DNA from: Planctomycetota bacterium
GTDB lineage: Bacteria; Planctomycetota; UBA1135; JADKAF01
Assembly: GCA_016719295.1 (NCBI GenBank)
Contig: JADKAF010000001.1
Location: 5,766,001 to 5,830,000, forward strand
Length of the DNA stretch: 64,000 bases
Direction of reading: 5' to 3'
Under the pieces are notes generated by a model, which was not told the DNA's origin, did no database searches, and was given only the letters and a program-made list of their open reading frames with translations. Made by a program: the position numbers and the translations under genes. This document shows, piece by piece, positions 9,062-18,672 of this stretch (positions are counted from its first letter, which is position 1; each line of letters starts with the position of its first letter).

Positions 9062-9206
9062 GGGGGGGACCTATGCGGGTAGATTCCGAGCTCTGTAGCT
9101 CGAGATCTCAACTCGGAAAGGCACGGAGCGCAAGCCACGGGCATGGTGGGCTTCTGCGCCGAAGTGCGTAGATGATGCGGTGCCCTGGCTCGGGCTGATG
9201 TGCGGC

Positions 9207-11279
9207 TCAGCTCTCCTCGCGGGCGTAGAGGGCGACGAACGAATGGGGCTCGACGCGGTAGCGCGCCCCTTCGAACGATGGTGCCTCCTGCCAGGGCACG
9301 ATGTCCGCGGGAGAGGGGCGCGCGGTGTCGATCCAGCGACGCCAGCCCCCGGGGCCGCGGTGCGGCGCGGGGAGCGCGAAGTCGAGGGTTTCTCGCCACG
9401 CGTTGAAGCAGAAGTGCAAACGCAGCTTCTCGCCGCGCAGCTTCGCACCGAAGGCGAAGCTGTGCGAGCTCTCGCTCCAGTCCGGCTCTTCGAGCTCGAC
9501 GCCGTGCCAGCGATGCTCGGCGTTGCGAATCAGGTGATTCAAGCTCGCCCGCTCGCGCTCGAGGGCGTCCGACCGCCGCGTGCGGCGCTCGAGCAGGAGA
9601 CGCACGAAGCGGTGCAGATCGGCGTGGCGCTCGAGCAGGCTCCAGTCGAGCCAGCTCGTCTCGTCGTCGCGACCGAAGGCGTTGTTGTTGCCGCGCTGCG
9701 TGCGGCGCATCTCGTCGCCCATGAGGAGCATGGGCACGCCCAAGGAGAGCAGCGTCGCCGCGAGGAAGTTCCGGATCTGGCGAGCGCGAAGGGCCTCCAC
9801 TGCGGGATCCTCGCTCGGGCCCTCCACGCCGCAGTTCCAGCTCCGGTGGTCGTCGGTTCCGTCGCGGTTCCCCTCGCCATTCGCCTCGTTGTACTTGCGC
9901 TCGTAGGAGACGAGGTCGTTCAGCGTGAAGCCGTCGTGACAGGTGACGAAGTTGATGCTCTGCTCGGGCTCGCGCTCCTCGTGTCCGTAGATCTCGGGGC
10001 TCCCGATCAGGCGATCCGCGAATCGGCGCGCGGAGCCCGGCGCGCCGAGCTCTCCGCGGAAGAAGTCGCGCGCGTCGTCGCGGAAGCGGCCGTTCCACTC
10101 CCGCCAGGCATCGCCGACGAAGCTCCCGACCTGGTAGAGGCCTCCCGCGTCCCATGCCTCGGCGATCAGCTTCACGCCGGCGAGCGCTGGATCGGACTCG
10201 ATGTCCCAGAGCAGCGGCGGGTTCGAAAGCGGTCGACCGCGCTCGTCGCGAGCGAGGATCGAGGCCAGGTCGAAGCGGAAGCCATCGATGTGGAAGTCCC
10301 GGACCCAGGCGCGCAGGCTGTCCACGATGAGCCGGCGCACGACGGGATGCCCCGCGTTCAGCGTGTTGCCCGTACCGCTGTGGTCGGCGTAGCGGATGCC
10401 GTCCGCGTCGCGCAAGTAGTAGGTCGCATCGTCGATGCCGCGGAAGGAGAGCACCGGACCGTTCGCGGGACCCTCGGCGCTGTGGTTGAACACGACGTCG
10501 AGCAGCACCTCGAGGCCTGCGCGATGCAGCGCCTTCACCAGGTCACGCAGCTCGTCGAGTGCGCCCAACGGATCACCGCTCGCGGCGTAGGCCGCGTGGG
10601 GCGCGAAGAACGAGAGCGGCGCGTAGCCCCAGTAGTTCGTTCTTCCCGCGGGCGCGTCCTGCGCATCGAAGGCGAAGACGGGCATCAGCTCGACCGCGGT
10701 GATCCCGAGGTCCACGAGGTAGGGGATCTTCTCGCGCAGGCCGGCGTAGGTGCCGCGCGAGCTCTCGGGAACGCCCGAGCTCGGATGGCGCGTGAAGCCC
10801 CGGACGTGCAGCTCGTAGATCACGGTCTGCGAGGCCGGGCGCCGCGGAGACTGGTCGTCCTCCCAGTCGTAGAGCTCGAGGTCGACGACGAGATTCCGCG
10901 GCGCGTTGGCGAGGTGCGCGCCCGGCTGCGCAGCTTCGCCACGCCGATAGCCGCGAGGCACGTGCAGGGCGCGGCCGTAGGGGTCGAGCAGCAGCTTCTC
11001 GGGGTCGAAGCGCAGACCCCGCGCGGGATCGCGCGGGCCGTGGACGCGGTAGCCGTACGCCTGGCCAGCCTTCACGCCGGGAACGAAGACGTGCCAGTAG
11101 TGGTAGGTGCGCTGCGCGTGCGGGTCGAGCGCGATCACCCGAGCCGGCAGCTCGGCGTCCCTCGTCTCGAAGAGCAGGAGCTCGACCTTGGTCGCGCCGC
11201 GCGAATAGAGGCTGAAGTTCGCGCCACCTCTCGCGAGAGTGACCCCGAGCGGATGCGGCTGACCTTTGCTAGCGCTCAT
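9207..11279 (-). CDS. glgX: glycogen debranching enzyme GlgX (isoamylase type)
   Basis: 690 residues, the usual GlgX length. An N-terminal CBM48 domain (HPLGVTLARGGANFSLYSRG) is followed by a GH13 barrel: DVVFNHSAEG, nucleophile Asp337 in GFRFDLAS, acid/base Glu374 in LIAEAWD and the third acid Asp449 in FVTCHDGFTL. SYERKYNEANGE and NRDGTDDHRSWNCG are GlgX hallmarks. It hydrolyses alpha-1,6 branches of glycogen in the cytoplasm. No other glycogen gene is in the window. The gene starts 66 nt downstream of the end of the P-type ATPase gene, on the same strand. Confidence 0.95.
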   Translation of the reverse strand: MSASKGQPHPLGVTLARGGANFSLYSRGATKVELLLFETRDAELPARVIALDPHAQRTYHYWHVFVPGVKAGQAYGYRVHGPRDPARGLRFDPEKLLLDPYGRALHVPRGYRRGEAAQPGAHLANAPRNLVVDLELYDWEDDQSPRRPASQTVIYELHVRGFTRHPSSGVPESSRGTYAGLREKIPYLVDLGITAVELMPVFAFDAQDAPAGRTNYWGYAPLSFFAPHAAYAASGDPLGALDELRDLVKALHRAGLEVLLDVVFNHSAEGPANGPVLSFRGIDDATYYLRDADGIRYADHSGTGNTLNAGHPVVRRLIVDSLRAWVRDFHIDGFRFDLASILARDERGRPLSNPPLLWDIESDPALAGVKLIAEAWDAGGLYQVGSFVGDAWREWNGRFRDDARDFFRGELGAPGSARRFADRLIGSPEIYGHEEREPEQSINFVTCHDGFTLNDLVSYERKYNEANGEGNRDGTDDHRSWNCGVEGPSEDPAVEALRARQIRNFLAATLLSLGVPMLLMGDEMRRTQRGNNNAFGRDDETSWLDWSLLERHADLHRFVRLLLERRTRRSDALERERASLNHLIRNAEHRWHGVELEEPDWSESSHSFAFGAKLRGEKLRLHFCFNAWRETLDFALPAPHRGPGGWRRWIDTARPSPADIVPWQEAPSFEGARYRVEPHSFVALYAREES

Positions 11280-11345
11280 CGCGTTGGACCTCCACCCAGA
11301 GCTGCGTTGATCGGGAAGACAGTCGATGCTCTCGGTGGGGGCGAG

Positions 11346-13910
11346 TCAATGCGCGGAAGGCGTGATGCCGCGCGAGCGCGATCCCCGACCGGCGAGCCAG
11401 CGACCGAGCACCAGGATCCCCAGCGGCGCGAGCGCGAGCGCCGCATCGCGCAGCGCCGTGAGCGGCGCGAGCTCGGCGAGCGAGAAGCGCTCGCGCAGCG
11501 GCGGCCAGAGCAGCGTCAGCGCGAGCGCGCCGAGCGTCGCGCCGAACGCGATCGCGAGCGCCTTGTGCCAGCGGCCGCGGCGCGCGGCGAGGAGCAGGCC
11601 CACGTTGGTGACCACGAGCGCGAGGAAGCACTCCGCGCGCTGCTGCTCGACGCTCGCGCTCTCGAAGCGCGCGAGCGCGAGGACGGCGAGCACGCCGAAG
11701 GAGGCCAGCGCGCCGCGGGTGATGGCCCGGAGGATGAGCTGGTTCGAGAAGAGGCGCGAGTCGCGCGCGCGCGGCGGCTCGCGCATGACTCTGGGCTCGA
11801 GAGCTTCGAGCTCGAAGACGATGGAGCAGGTGGGGTCCATCACGAGCTCGAGGAAGACCACGTGGATCGGCAGCAGGAGCACGGGCCAGCCCAGCATGGC
11901 CGGTGTGACCGCGAGCACGGCGATCGGCACGTGGATCGAGAGCAGATAGCCGGCGGCCTTGCGCAGGTTCTCCTGCACGCGGCGGCCGAGGCGCACTCCT
12001 TCGACGATCGAGCCGAACGCGTCGTCGACGAGCACCAAGTCCGCGGCCTCCCGCGCGACGTCGGTGCCGCGCTCGCCCATCGCGACGCCGATGTCGGCGG
12101 CGCGCAGCGCGGGCGCGTCGTTCACCCCGTCGCCGGTCATGGCGACGCGGAGGCCGCTGCCGCGCAGCGCGCGGATCAGCATGAGCTTGTGCTCGGGAAC
12201 CGCGCGCGCGATGACGTGCGTGCTCTCGAGCGTGCGCGCGAGCTCCTCCTCGCTCTGCGCTTCGAGAGCGCTGCCGAGCAGCACTCGATCGGCGTCGAGG
12301 CCCGCCTGACGCGCGATGGCGCGCGCCGTCTCCGGGTGATCGCCCGTGACCATCACCACGCGGATGCCGGCGGTGCGGCAGGTCTCGACCGCCGCGCGTG
12401 CGTCCGCGCGCAGCGGATCGCGGAGACCCACCAAGCCGCAGAACGCGAACGCGAGGGAGCGCGGATCGTCGGGTAGCTCGTGCGCGCGCTCGTGCGGCGT
12501 CGCGCCGCGCGCGACGCCGAGCACGCGCAGGCCGTCCTGCGCCAGCGCCGCAGCGCGCGCGCGCCACGTCTCGCGCTCCCGCGGATCGAAGCGGCAGAGG
12601 TCGAAGATCGCCTCCGGCGCACCCTTCGCCGCGACGACGCTGCCCGCGCCCTCCTCGTTGCGCCAGACGTGCGTGACGGCGAGCAGATCGCGGCGCAGCG
12701 GATACTCGCGCAGGTTCTCCCACGCGGGGTGGAGGAGACCGGAGGCTTCGAGCACGCGCTCGCCGAGCTCCAGGAACGCGCGCTCCATCGGATCGAAGGG
12801 ATCGCGCGGGCAAGCGAGCAGGCCGACCTCGAGGAGCTCCTCGACCTCGGGGGGCAGCTCGGTGGTCGCGGGATCGCGCAGATGATGCTCGAGTGAGGGG
12901 CTCACCAGCGCCTCGATACGCATCTTGTTCTGTGTCAGCGTCCCGGTCTTGTCGGTGCAGAGCACGTGCACCGCACCGAGCGTCTCCACCGCGGCGATGC
13001 GGCGCGTCAGCACGCGCACGGAGACCAAGCGCCGCGCGCCCAGCGCGAGGAAGATCGCCAGCACGACGGGCAGCTCTTCCGGCAGCAGCGCCATCGCCAA
13101 GGTGATGCCGGCGAGCGCGGCGTCGATCCACGTCGCTCCGCCGAGCGCGCGCGCGAGCGAGACGAGCGCGCAGAGCCCGAGGCCGAGCACGGCGACCCAG
13201 CGCACGAGGCGATCGACCTCGCGCTGCAGCGGCGTGCGCTCGCGCTCGTTCTCGTGGAGCGCGGTACCGATCTTGCCGATCGCGCTGCGCGGTCCCGTCG
13301 CCAGGACCTCCGCGACGCCGTGCCCCGCGACGACCAGCGCGCCGGAGAAGAGGCCGGCACCGCCTTCGCCGCCGGGTGCGGGCAGCGCCGTCGCGCCGCG
13401 ATCGGGATGCCGCGCGACCGGCGCCGACTCGCCGGTGAGCAAGGACTCGTCGACGCGGAGCGAGGTGCCGCTCCGCAGCAAGAGATCGGCGGGCACGCGA
13501 TCCCCTTCGGCGAGGTGCACGATATCGCCGGCCACCAGCTCGCGCGCCGGGATCGTGACGACGACCTCGTCGCGCAGCACCTGCGCGCGCGGGCTCGTGA
13601 GCTGCTTCAGCGCCTCCAGAGCGCGCTGCGCGCGACCTTCCTGCACCCACTCCAGCCCGATCACGGCGAAGACCGCCACGAAGAGCACGAGCGCCTCGCC
13701 GGTGTCGCCGAGCAGGAGATAGAGCCCGGCCGCGGCGAGCAGCAGCAGGAGCATCGGCTCCTTCAGCACTCCGAGCAGGAGGGCGAACGCGCTGCGCGGC
13801 TGGTCGAGCGGGAGCTCGTTGGGTCCGTGCTGCGCGAGGCGCCGCACCGCCTCGGCGGAAGAGAGACCGCGGAGCTCGCGGGATGCAGACGCGTTCGGAA
13901 CGGACTCCAT
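11346..13910 (-). CDS. P-type cation-transporting ATPase
   Basis: 854 residues from the ATG at 13910. The cation-ATPase N domain (GLSSAEAVRRLAQHGPNELP) is followed by the actuator motif LLTGESAPV (~158-166), the M4 motif PEELP (277-281) and phosphorylation site Asp320 in CTDKTGTLTQNKM, then the hinge MTGDGVNDAPALRAADIGVA and C-terminal membrane helices. This is a P2-like layout, as in Ca2+- or Mg2+-type pumps; there is no heavy-metal-binding domain or CPC motif. The exact ion is uncertain. It is divergent from the gene at 14030, with about 119 nt between the starts. Confidence 0.9.
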   Translation of the reverse strand: MESVPNASASRELRGLSSAEAVRRLAQHGPNELPLDQPRSAFALLLGVLKEPMLLLLLAAAGLYLLLGDTGEALVLFVAVFAVIGLEWVQEGRAQRALEALKQLTSPRAQVLRDEVVVTIPARELVAGDIVHLAEGDRVPADLLLRSGTSLRVDESLLTGESAPVARHPDRGATALPAPGGEGGAGLFSGALVVAGHGVAEVLATGPRSAIGKIGTALHENERERTPLQREVDRLVRWVAVLGLGLCALVSLARALGGATWIDAALAGITLAMALLPEELPVVLAIFLALGARRLVSVRVLTRRIAAVETLGAVHVLCTDKTGTLTQNKMRIEALVSPSLEHHLRDPATTELPPEVEELLEVGLLACPRDPFDPMERAFLELGERVLEASGLLHPAWENLREYPLRRDLLAVTHVWRNEEGAGSVVAAKGAPEAIFDLCRFDPRERETWRARAAALAQDGLRVLGVARGATPHERAHELPDDPRSLAFAFCGLVGLRDPLRADARAAVETCRTAGIRVVMVTGDHPETARAIARQAGLDADRVLLGSALEAQSEEELARTLESTHVIARAVPEHKLMLIRALRGSGLRVAMTGDGVNDAPALRAADIGVAMGERGTDVAREAADLVLVDDAFGSIVEGVRLGRRVQENLRKAAGYLLSIHVPIAVLAVTPAMLGWPVLLLPIHVVFLELVMDPTCSIVFELEALEPRVMREPPRARDSRLFSNQLILRAITRGALASFGVLAVLALARFESASVEQQRAECFLALVVTNVGLLLAARRGRWHKALAIAFGATLGALALTLLWPPLRERFSLAELAPLTALRDAALALAPLGILVLGRWLAGRGSRSRGITPSAH

Positions 13911-14006
13911 GGTCGACGGCAGAACCTCGGTGAAGCGCACTCTAGCCGCCGTCGGGCCAAACGCGACTACGCCATCGAGACCCTGAGCTCTTCCGCGCTC
14001 CGGCGC

Positions 14007-14012
14007 TAGCAT
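14007..14012 (+). promoter_or_regulatory. putative -10 element TAGCAT
   Basis: TAGCAT 17 nt ahead of the ATG at 14030, in otherwise very GC-rich DNA, identical to the elements at 3940, 32029 and 35920. The short distance implies a short 5' leader. Confidence 0.45.
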
Positions 14013-14029
14013 CGCCGGCGGAGGCACTC

Positions 14030-15367
14030 ATGGCGCACATCTTCCTGCCCTTCGCCGCGGTGCTCGTGCTCGCGCTCGGAACCTCGGCGTCGCGCGCGCA
14101 GGTCTTCATCGTGGATGCCGCGGGCGGCCCCGGGGCGCAGTTCACCTCCCTCCCCGCGGCGGTGGCAGCGGTCCCGAGCGGCGCCGTGCTGCGCGTGCGG
14201 GCCGGAACCTACGCGCCGTTCGCGCTCGCGCAGAAGTCGCTCGTCGTGCTGGGCGAGGACTCCTCGACGGTCGTCATCGACTTCGCGAGCGATCTCTCCA
14301 TCGGTCCGAACGGGCCAGCTGAGTTCGTGCGCTTGCGGCATCTCCGCTTGCGCGTGCCCCAGGTCGGGGCCGCGGGGCGACTGCGCATCGAAGGAGCTCT
14401 CGGCTCCGTCGTGCTGGAGGACGTGCAGGTGGACGCGGGGCTCGGGACCTATCTGCTGGTCATGGACCGCTGCCTCATCAGCGACTCGCCGAACGTCCAT
14501 CTCGTCGGCTGCACGATGAGCGCCGATCCGAGTCCGGTCGATGGAGGCGCGAGCCTCGCGCGCTGCGAGATCCTGCGCTCGCGCGTCGAGGTCGCGGGCG
14601 GCAGCTACAGCGCGCATCGCGGCGCGAAGGGCTTCCTCGGGTTCACCGGACCCGCCGGCGCGGCTTTCGTGGTCGAGGACGCGAGCTTGGTGCTCGTCGA
14701 CGCGCAGGTACTCGGCGGCCCAGGCGCTCCTGGCCACGACGTCTATCCTTTCCACGGCGGCGCGCCCGGAGGTCGCGGCGGCGCTGCGATCGAACTCCGC
14801 GGCTCCGCGTCGCTCGAACTCTGGGGGCGCAGCGGCACGCTCGTGCGCGGCGGCGATGGCGGCGTTCCTTCCCCGCGCGTTTATCCCGGGGCCGATGGGG
14901 GCGATGGCCTCGTCGTCGGCGCGCGCGCCGTCGTGCTCGGGATCACGCCGCAGCCCGGGGCTCCGGGCGATGCGCAGCACGTCGCCGGCCAGGCCTTCCG
15001 CTTCGCCGGAGGAACGCTGCGGCACGATCCCTTCGCGAACGCACCGCGCGCCCGCTTCGTCGGCGTGCCCGCGCTGGGATCGACCGTCTTCTTCGAGCTC
15101 GAAGCTCCGGCGGGCGACTACGCCCTGCTGCTTCTCGGCTTCGAAGCGCTGCACGCCGAGCTCGGCGACGCCGTGCTCGGCGATCTCTTCACCCTGCCCC
15201 TCTTCACCACGAGCGCGCAGCTCGTGCCGGCGAGCGGTCCGCTCGCGGTGCCGCTCTTCGTGAACGATCTCCTGCCGCCGGGGCTCGCGCTCTACGGGCA
15301 GTTCGTCACGCTGCATGTGCCGACGGGGGAGCTGCGGCTCTCGAACCTCGTCTTGGCGCCGGAGTGA
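14030..15367 (+). CDS. secreted right-handed beta-helix-like protein
   Basis: 445 residues with a signal peptide (FAAVLVLALGTSASRAQ). The next ~250 residues start like pectin-lyase-fold proteins (GGPGAQFTSLPAAVAAVPSG, then LRVRAGTY) and continue with short repeated strands, consistent with a parallel beta-helix. A Gly-rich stretch (HGGAPGGRGG) follows, and the C-terminal ~110 residues carry the shared module (PPGLALYGQFVTLH). No polysaccharide-lyase catalytic residues are recognised, so the role may be binding or structural. It is divergent from the ATPase gene and preceded by a TAGCAT element. Confidence 0.8.
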   Translation: MAHIFLPFAAVLVLALGTSASRAQVFIVDAAGGPGAQFTSLPAAVAAVPSGAVLRVRAGTYAPFALAQKSLVVLGEDSSTVVIDFASDLSIGPNGPAEFVRLRHLRLRVPQVGAAGRLRIEGALGSVVLEDVQVDAGLGTYLLVMDRCLISDSPNVHLVGCTMSADPSPVDGGASLARCEILRSRVEVAGGSYSAHRGAKGFLGFTGPAGAAFVVEDASLVLVDAQVLGGPGAPGHDVYPFHGGAPGGRGGAAIELRGSASLELWGRSGTLVRGGDGGVPSPRVYPGADGGDGLVVGARAVVLGITPQPGAPGDAQHVAGQAFRFAGGTLRHDPFANAPRARFVGVPALGSTVFFELEAPAGDYALLLLGFEALHAELGDAVLGDLFTLPLFTTSAQLVPASGPLAVPLFVNDLLPPGLALYGQFVTLHVPTGELRLSNLVLAPE

Positions 15368-15713
15368 GTCGCGGTTCGATCCGCGGGACGGCCCTCCGGT
15401 CTCCGCTCGGAGTCGCCCTCGCGTGTATCCCTCCGAGGAACACGCCGGCACTTGCCCACGACCTTCGGCCGACGACGGCGCGCTCGAACGCGTGCGCTGA
15501 GGCGGGTGATCCTGCGCCTCGTGCCGAGCTGCGGCCCGGCCCGATCGTGCGCATGGAAGCGTTCGCCGCCGACCCAATCACCGAGCGCTTCTGGCGCGGT
15601 CGCGATGAGCGGGCGTACCTTGCGGGTGAGGGCGGCGCGCGGCGCGGCGACGCGGTATAGAAGAGCCGCGCGAGCGGCGATGGGCGCCGTTCGCTCGTGG
15701 ATGCGCTGCTGCG
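15368..15713. other. intergenic gap, no gene seen
   Basis: 346 nt before rsmJ. Open frames are short and resemble nothing. TATAGA at 15656-15661 could be the -10 element of rsmJ. Confidence 0.45.
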
Positions 15714-16508
15714 ATGGCCATGGAAGAAGAGCCGCGGATCACGACGCGCGTGCGCGTGGAGGCGCTCGCGCCGGAGCTCGAGACGGAGGCGGTCGCGCTG
15801 GCCGCGCGCTTGCGGCTGCCTCGCGACGGGGACGCGGAGTTTTCCCTGCAGCTCGCGCCGGAGGGGCTGCAGCTCCAGGAGCTCGGACCCGACGCGCCGG
15901 GGCCGATCCGCGTCGACTTCCAGGAGGGCGAGATGGCGCATCGGCGGAACTTCGGCGGGGGCGCCGGCCAGACCGTCGCAAAGGCCGTCGGCGTGCAATC
16001 GGGTGCTAGGCCGCGCCTCGTCGATGCGACCGCCGGCCTCGGTCGCGACGGCTTCGAGCTCGCGCGCTTGGGCTGCACGGTGACGCTCATCGAACGCGTG
16101 CCGGTGATCGCGGCCTTGCTCGAAGACGGTCTCCGCCGCGCGGCGGAGGATCCCGAGATCGGTCCCACCGCTCGTTCCGTGCGCGTGCTCACCGGAGATG
16201 CGATCGCGCTCCTCCGCGGCTGGAGCGAGGAGCCGCCCGAGGTGATCTACCTCGATCCCATGTTCCCGCACCGCGAGAAGACAGCCCTCGTGAAGAAGGA
16301 GATGCGCCTCTTCCGCGCCCTCGTCGGCGACGACGAGGACCAGCCCGAGCTCCTCGCCGCGGCCTTGGCCCTCGCGACGCATCGCGTGGTCGTGAAGCGC
16401 ATGCGCAAGGCCCCGATCATCGCGGGGGCGAAGCCGAGCTACGCGCTGGAGGGCAAGACGAGTCGCTTCGATGTGTACTCGAAGCAGTCGCTCAGGATGA
16501 AAGGGTAG
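15714..16508 (+). CDS. rsmJ: 16S rRNA (guanine-1516-N2)-methyltransferase RsmJ
   Basis: 264 residues. The RsmJ signature is clear: FRRNFG-like motif (HRRNFGGGAGQTVAKAVG), SAM-binding motif VDATAGLGRDGFELA, TLIERVPVIAALLEDGL, the catalytic motif YLDPMFPHREKTALVKKEM, and RVVVKRMRKAP near the end. RsmJ methylates 16S rRNA in the small ribosomal subunit. Two in-frame ATG codons (15714 and 15720) are both possible starts. It converges with the 16537 gene, leaving 28 nt between stops. Confidence 0.92.
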   Translation: MAMEEEPRITTRVRVEALAPELETEAVALAARLRLPRDGDAEFSLQLAPEGLQLQELGPDAPGPIRVDFQEGEMAHRRNFGGGAGQTVAKAVGVQSGARPRLVDATAGLGRDGFELARLGCTVTLIERVPVIAALLEDGLRRAAEDPEIGPTARSVRVLTGDAIALLRGWSEEPPEVIYLDPMFPHREKTALVKKEMRLFRALVGDDEDQPELLAAALALATHRVVVKRMRKAPIIAGAKPSYALEGKTSRFDVYSKQSLRMKG

Positions 16509-16536
16509 GGCGGCGCGCTGCGGTGCGTCACCCGCG

Positions 16537-17013
16537 TCAGCGCTCGCCCAGCACGAGCTCGACCTCCAACGCCTCACCGATCTTCAACGACGCGAACTGC
16601 CCCGCGAGGCGGCGGAACTCCTCGGCGACGGCGCGCAGGTTCTCCACGGTGAGCGTCGCGGGCATCGGCAGGCTCTGACACGCGAGGAGTGCGCGCGCGC
16701 GTTCGACGAGCAGCTCGGCGCTCGCGCCGCGCGGCACGCCGGTCTGCAGCATGCCGACGATGGCCTCGGTGACGCGGGCTTCGTTCGAGCCGCGCTCGTC
16801 GTAGGGGAGGATCGCGACCTCCTCCAAGCCGGCGCCGGCTTCGAGTTGGCCGAAGAAGGAGTCGCGTGCACCGGTGTGGCGCTCCCAGGCGAGATGCGCG
16901 AGGTCGTGCGCGATCAGGTGTTCGACCATCTCGCGCGCGGTGGTCGTGCCATCGCTGCGCGTGACTTGGAGGCGGTAGCGGCCGTGCTTCGCGCGGACGA
17001 AGCGGAGCTGCAT
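16537..17013 (-). CDS. small protein of unknown function, last gene of the D-amino acid operon
   Basis: 158 residues, no signal peptide. The N-terminal third contains HLIAHDLAHLAWERHTGA; the HD-LAH pattern could bind metal, as in DinB-like helix bundles, but this is only a guess. The C-terminal part looks helical. It begins 3 nt after the D-aminoacylase stop codon, so it is very likely co-transcribed and linked to that pathway. I do not recognise the family. Confidence 0.7.
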   Translation of the reverse strand: MQLRFVRAKHGRYRLQVTRSDGTTTAREMVEHLIAHDLAHLAWERHTGARDSFFGQLEAGAGLEEVAILPYDERGSNEARVTEAIVGMLQTGVPRGASAELLVERARALLACQSLPMPATLTVENLRAVAEEFRRLAGQFASLKIGEALEVELVLGER

Positions 17014-17016
17014 CGC

Positions 17017-18672
17017 TCAGGCTCCGGAGCGGAGCACGCGTCCGGGGCGGGCACCCGTGTGGCGTCCGCTCTCGACGACCATCACACCGTTCACGAAGAC
17101 GGCGCGGATGCCGAGCGGAGCGGAGCGCGGGCGATCGAAGGTCGCGGTGTCGGCGATCGTCTGCGGATCGAAGAGCACTAAGTCGGCCTTCTTGCCGAGG
17201 CCGAGGCGACCTCGATCGAGGAGGCCCGCGCGATCCGCGGGCAGCGCGGTCATCTTGTGCACGGCGTCCTCCAGCGTCAGGCGCTTCTGCTCGCGCACGT
17301 AGCGCGCCAGCACGCGCGGGAAGGTGCCGAAGCTCCGCGGATGCGGGCGCGCGACGCGCTCGCTCGCCGCAGGTTCCGCGAGGGATTGGCTCGAGCCGTC
17401 CGAGGCGACGAGCACGAGGGGATGGGCGAGGGTCTGCGCGACGTTCTCTTCGCTCATGGCGTGTCCGATGTAGCTGGCCGTGCCTCCGCCCGCCTCGATC
17501 AAGCGGAGGTGGGCCTCGGCAGGAGCTACACCCCATGCGCTGGCGATCGCCGCCAAGTCCTGGCCGACGAAGCGTTGGTGCTCGGCGCTGCCGATCGCGG
17601 AGAGCACGACCTGCGCGTAGCCGCCGGGGTCGTCGCCGACGGCGTCGGGGAGTAGCTGCAGCAAGCGCGCGCGCGTCGCGGGATCGCGGAGACGAGCGAG
17701 CATCGCCGCGCGTCCGCCCTCGGCCACCTCGGGCGGGAGGTAGATCGTGAGCCCGGTGTGATAGGCCGTGTAGGGATAGGCGTCGGCGAAGACGTCGACG
17801 CCGCGAGAGCGCGCGCGCTCCAAGCGCTCGAGGCAGGTCGCGGCGAGCGGCCAGCTCGGCTTCCCTGCGGCCTTCAGATGCGAGATCTGGAGGCGGACAC
17901 CGCTCTGCTCGGCGATCGCGAGCGACTCGTCGATCGAGTCGACGACACGGCGCACTTCGTTCCGCATGTGCGTCGCGTAGAGCGCGCCAGCTCGCGCGGC
18001 GAGCTTCGCGAGCTCCAGGATCTCCGCGCCGTCCGCGAAGCGCCCCGGCGTGTACTCGAGCCCGGTCGAGAACCCGAGCGCGCCTTCGTCGAGCGCGCGC
18101 TCGAGCTCGGCACCCATGCGCTGCAGCTCCGTCGCCGTCGGTGCGCCCTGATTCACCGCGCCGGCGAGCTCGCGCAACGTGCCGTGGCCGACGAGCGCGC
18201 CGTGGTTCACGCTGAGTCCGAGCTCGCGGAGGCGCGCGAAGTAGCCCTCGAAGCTCTTGGGCTCCGTAGAGCTCGGCACCTCCGAGGACCCGCAGTTGCC
18301 GGTGATCTCGGTGGTGACGCCCTGCAGCACGCGGCTATCGGCCGTCGGGCACGTGAGGATGCTGCCGTCGGAATGCGTGTGTAGGTCGATGAACCCGGGT
18401 GCTAGGGCCAGACCTCGGCCGTCGATCGCGCGCTGCGCGCGCTCGGGCGCGATCTGGCCGATCGCGCGGATCGTATCGCCGACGATGCCGAGATCCGCGA
18501 CGAAGCGCGCTTGGCCGGTGCCGTCGAGCAGCGTGGCGCCCGTGATCAGCCAATCGAGATCGGGTTCCCCGCGCGTGCGCCCGAGAGCGACGCTTGCGAT
18601 GCTCGCCGCGCTGGTGCCGAGGAACGCGCGCCGCGAGAGCGCGCTCGTCGTTCGCGAGTCGCGCTCGTTCAT
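17017..18672 (-). CDS. N-acyl-D-amino-acid deacylase (D-aminoacylase), Tat-exported
   Basis: 551 residues. It starts with a Tat-type leader (SRRAFLG at 13-19 and a hydrophobic Ala-rich stretch), so it probably acts outside the cytoplasmic membrane. The amidohydrolase fold shows the metal motif FIDLHTHSDG, the Cys of TGNCGSSE, YATHMRNE, QISHLKAAG and the catalytic Asp of LVASDGS, all hallmarks of D-aminoacylases. It hydrolyses N-acyl-D-amino acids to the free D-amino acid. Its ATG overlaps the stop of the epimerase gene (ATGA), implying translational coupling. Confidence 0.9.
   Translation of the reverse strand: MNERDSRTTSALSRRAFLGTSAASIASVALGRTRGEPDLDWLITGATLLDGTGQARFVADLGIVGDTIRAIGQIAPERAQRAIDGRGLALAPGFIDLHTHSDGSILTCPTADSRVLQGVTTEITGNCGSSEVPSSTEPKSFEGYFARLRELGLSVNHGALVGHGTLRELAGAVNQGAPTATELQRMGAELERALDEGALGFSTGLEYTPGRFADGAEILELAKLAARAGALYATHMRNEVRRVVDSIDESLAIAEQSGVRLQISHLKAAGKPSWPLAATCLERLERARSRGVDVFADAYPYTAYHTGLTIYLPPEVAEGGRAAMLARLRDPATRARLLQLLPDAVGDDPGGYAQVVLSAIGSAEHQRFVGQDLAAIASAWGVAPAEAHLRLIEAGGGTASYIGHAMSEENVAQTLAHPLVLVASDGSSQSLAEPAASERVARPHPRSFGTFPRVLARYVREQKRLTLEDAVHKMTALPADRAGLLDRGRLGLGKKADLVLFDPQTIADTATFDRPRSAPLGIRAVFVNGVMVVESGRHTGARPGRVLRSGA

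Noticed and set aside
9180..12476. 1098-codon plus-strand open frame
   Set aside because: Lies opposite glgX and the P-type ATPase, both with intact catalytic motifs; composition artefact.
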